DNA of 34,204 nucleotides, taken from Saprospiraceae bacterium. Its GTDB lineage: Bacteria; Bacteroidota; Bacteroidia; Chitinophagales; Saprospiraceae. Positions 34,053-34,204 of this stretch are shown here, in pieces. The stretch spans positions 1 through 34,204 of the forward strand of contig JALSTN010000279.1 in assembly GCA_026983735.1 (NCBI GenBank), in the 5' to 3' direction. A model generated the notes under the pieces. It saw only the letters and a program-made list of their open reading frames with translations. It did no database searches and had not been told where the DNA came from. A program made the position numbers and the translations under genes. Numbering within the stretch: position 1 is the stretch's first letter; each line of letters opens with the position of its first letter.

Positions 34053-34204
34053 ATGAAACCATTAAAAAACACTATTTCGCTTCTAGTCCTCTTTTGTGTC
34101 AGTTTGTCACAGATCCACGGTCAACAGGCGATTGACTTACCCAAGCGGTTCGATTACGGAAAAATGTGGACCTTTGAGCATCCCCCAAAAGCTTGGTTCA
34201 AGGA
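34053..34204 (+). CDS. peptidase S46 family N-terminus (3' end cut by window edge)
   Basis: The frame opens at ATG 34053 and runs off the window after ~50 residues. A signal peptide (MKPLKNTISLLVLFCVSLSQ...) ends near IHGQ, followed by FDYGKMWTFEHPPKAWFKE. The GKMWTFE-PP--WF pattern is the start of mature S46 dipeptidyl-peptidases (DPP7/DPP11 type) of Bacteroidota, periplasmic serine exopeptidases that release dipeptides. The catalytic residues lie outside the window, so activity cannot be judged. It begins 108 bp after the transketolase stop. Confidence 0.7.
   Translation, partial: MKPLKNTISLLVLFCVSLSQIHGQQAIDLPKRFDYGKMWTFEHPPKAWFK

Noticed and set aside
1-34204. CRISPR arrays, tRNA or rRNA genes, transposases, phage genes
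   Set aside because: No regularly spaced repeats, tRNA T-loop signatures in spacers, or transposase/integrase motifs were seen on either strand.

Overview
This 34.2 kb window comes from a Bacteroidota chromosome, most plausibly the Saprospiria/Chitinophagia side of the phylum (a tentative placement). The evidence is a fused lpxC-fabZ gene between lpxD and lpxA, type IX secretion (Por) C-terminal sorting domains, 'SSC'-style lipoproteins, a peptidase S46 N-terminus, AT-rich spacers with few Shine-Dalgarno sequences, and recurrent TAnnTTTG (-7) promoter boxes just upstream of genes. Most of the window is chromosomal housekeeping. There is no transposase, phage, rRNA, tRNA or CRISPR array.

Layout. 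(1) 1-7.6 kb: an NtrY-like sensor kinase cut by the left edge, an M23 peptidase, tsaE, alanine dehydrogenase, a DUF2752 membrane protein, a bacilliredoxin, and a secreted retropepsin-like protease with a PDZ domain. (2) 7.7-10.1 kb: a 771-residue soluble protein I cannot assign. (3) 10.2-15.6 kb: a crotonase and an acyl-CoA dehydrogenase (fatty-acid oxidation), then mutS2. (4) 15.6-21.3 kb, minus strand: a vitamin B12 uptake locus. It runs promoter, cobalamin riboswitch, long leader, BtuB-like TonB receptor, DUF4465 protein with a T9SS tail, terminator, a second T9SS-sorted surface protein, and a beta-propeller lipoprotein resembling BtuG. (5) 21.4-26.3 kb: a GT4 glycosyltransferase, a LolD-type ABC ATPase, a YfcE/MJ0936-type phosphoesterase, fabH and bshB1. 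(6) 26.3-31.0 kb: the lpxD, lpxC-fabZ, lpxA operon and ahcY. (7) 31.2-34.2 kb: a rhodanese-like lipoprotein, transketolase, and the start of an S46 peptidase.

The B12 genes form a coherent import module. The riboswitch senses cobalamin, the surface proteins probably capture it, and the TonB receptor imports it; no cobalamin biosynthesis gene is present here. BshB1 and the bacilliredoxin together imply bacillithiol-based thiol chemistry. FabH, the lpx genes, LolD, the M23 peptidase and the glycosyltransferase serve the envelope.

The most unusual structure is a ~145-bp non-coding element present twice, ~97% identical, at 20790-20934 and 24041-24186. Each copy ends exactly at the start codon of an unrelated minus-strand gene (btuB and the phosphoesterase). 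It contains a 20-bp inverted repeat and a second small hairpin. A solo 25-nt copy of its distal end lies in opposite orientation at 13051-13075. One copy sits between the cobalamin riboswitch and btuB. It looks like a dispersed structured leader or mobile intergenic element. Other signals worth checking are a perfect 16-bp palindrome overlapping the -7 box of the rhodanese lipoprotein gene, a palindrome just downstream of the crotonase promoter, and the unassigned 771-residue protein.
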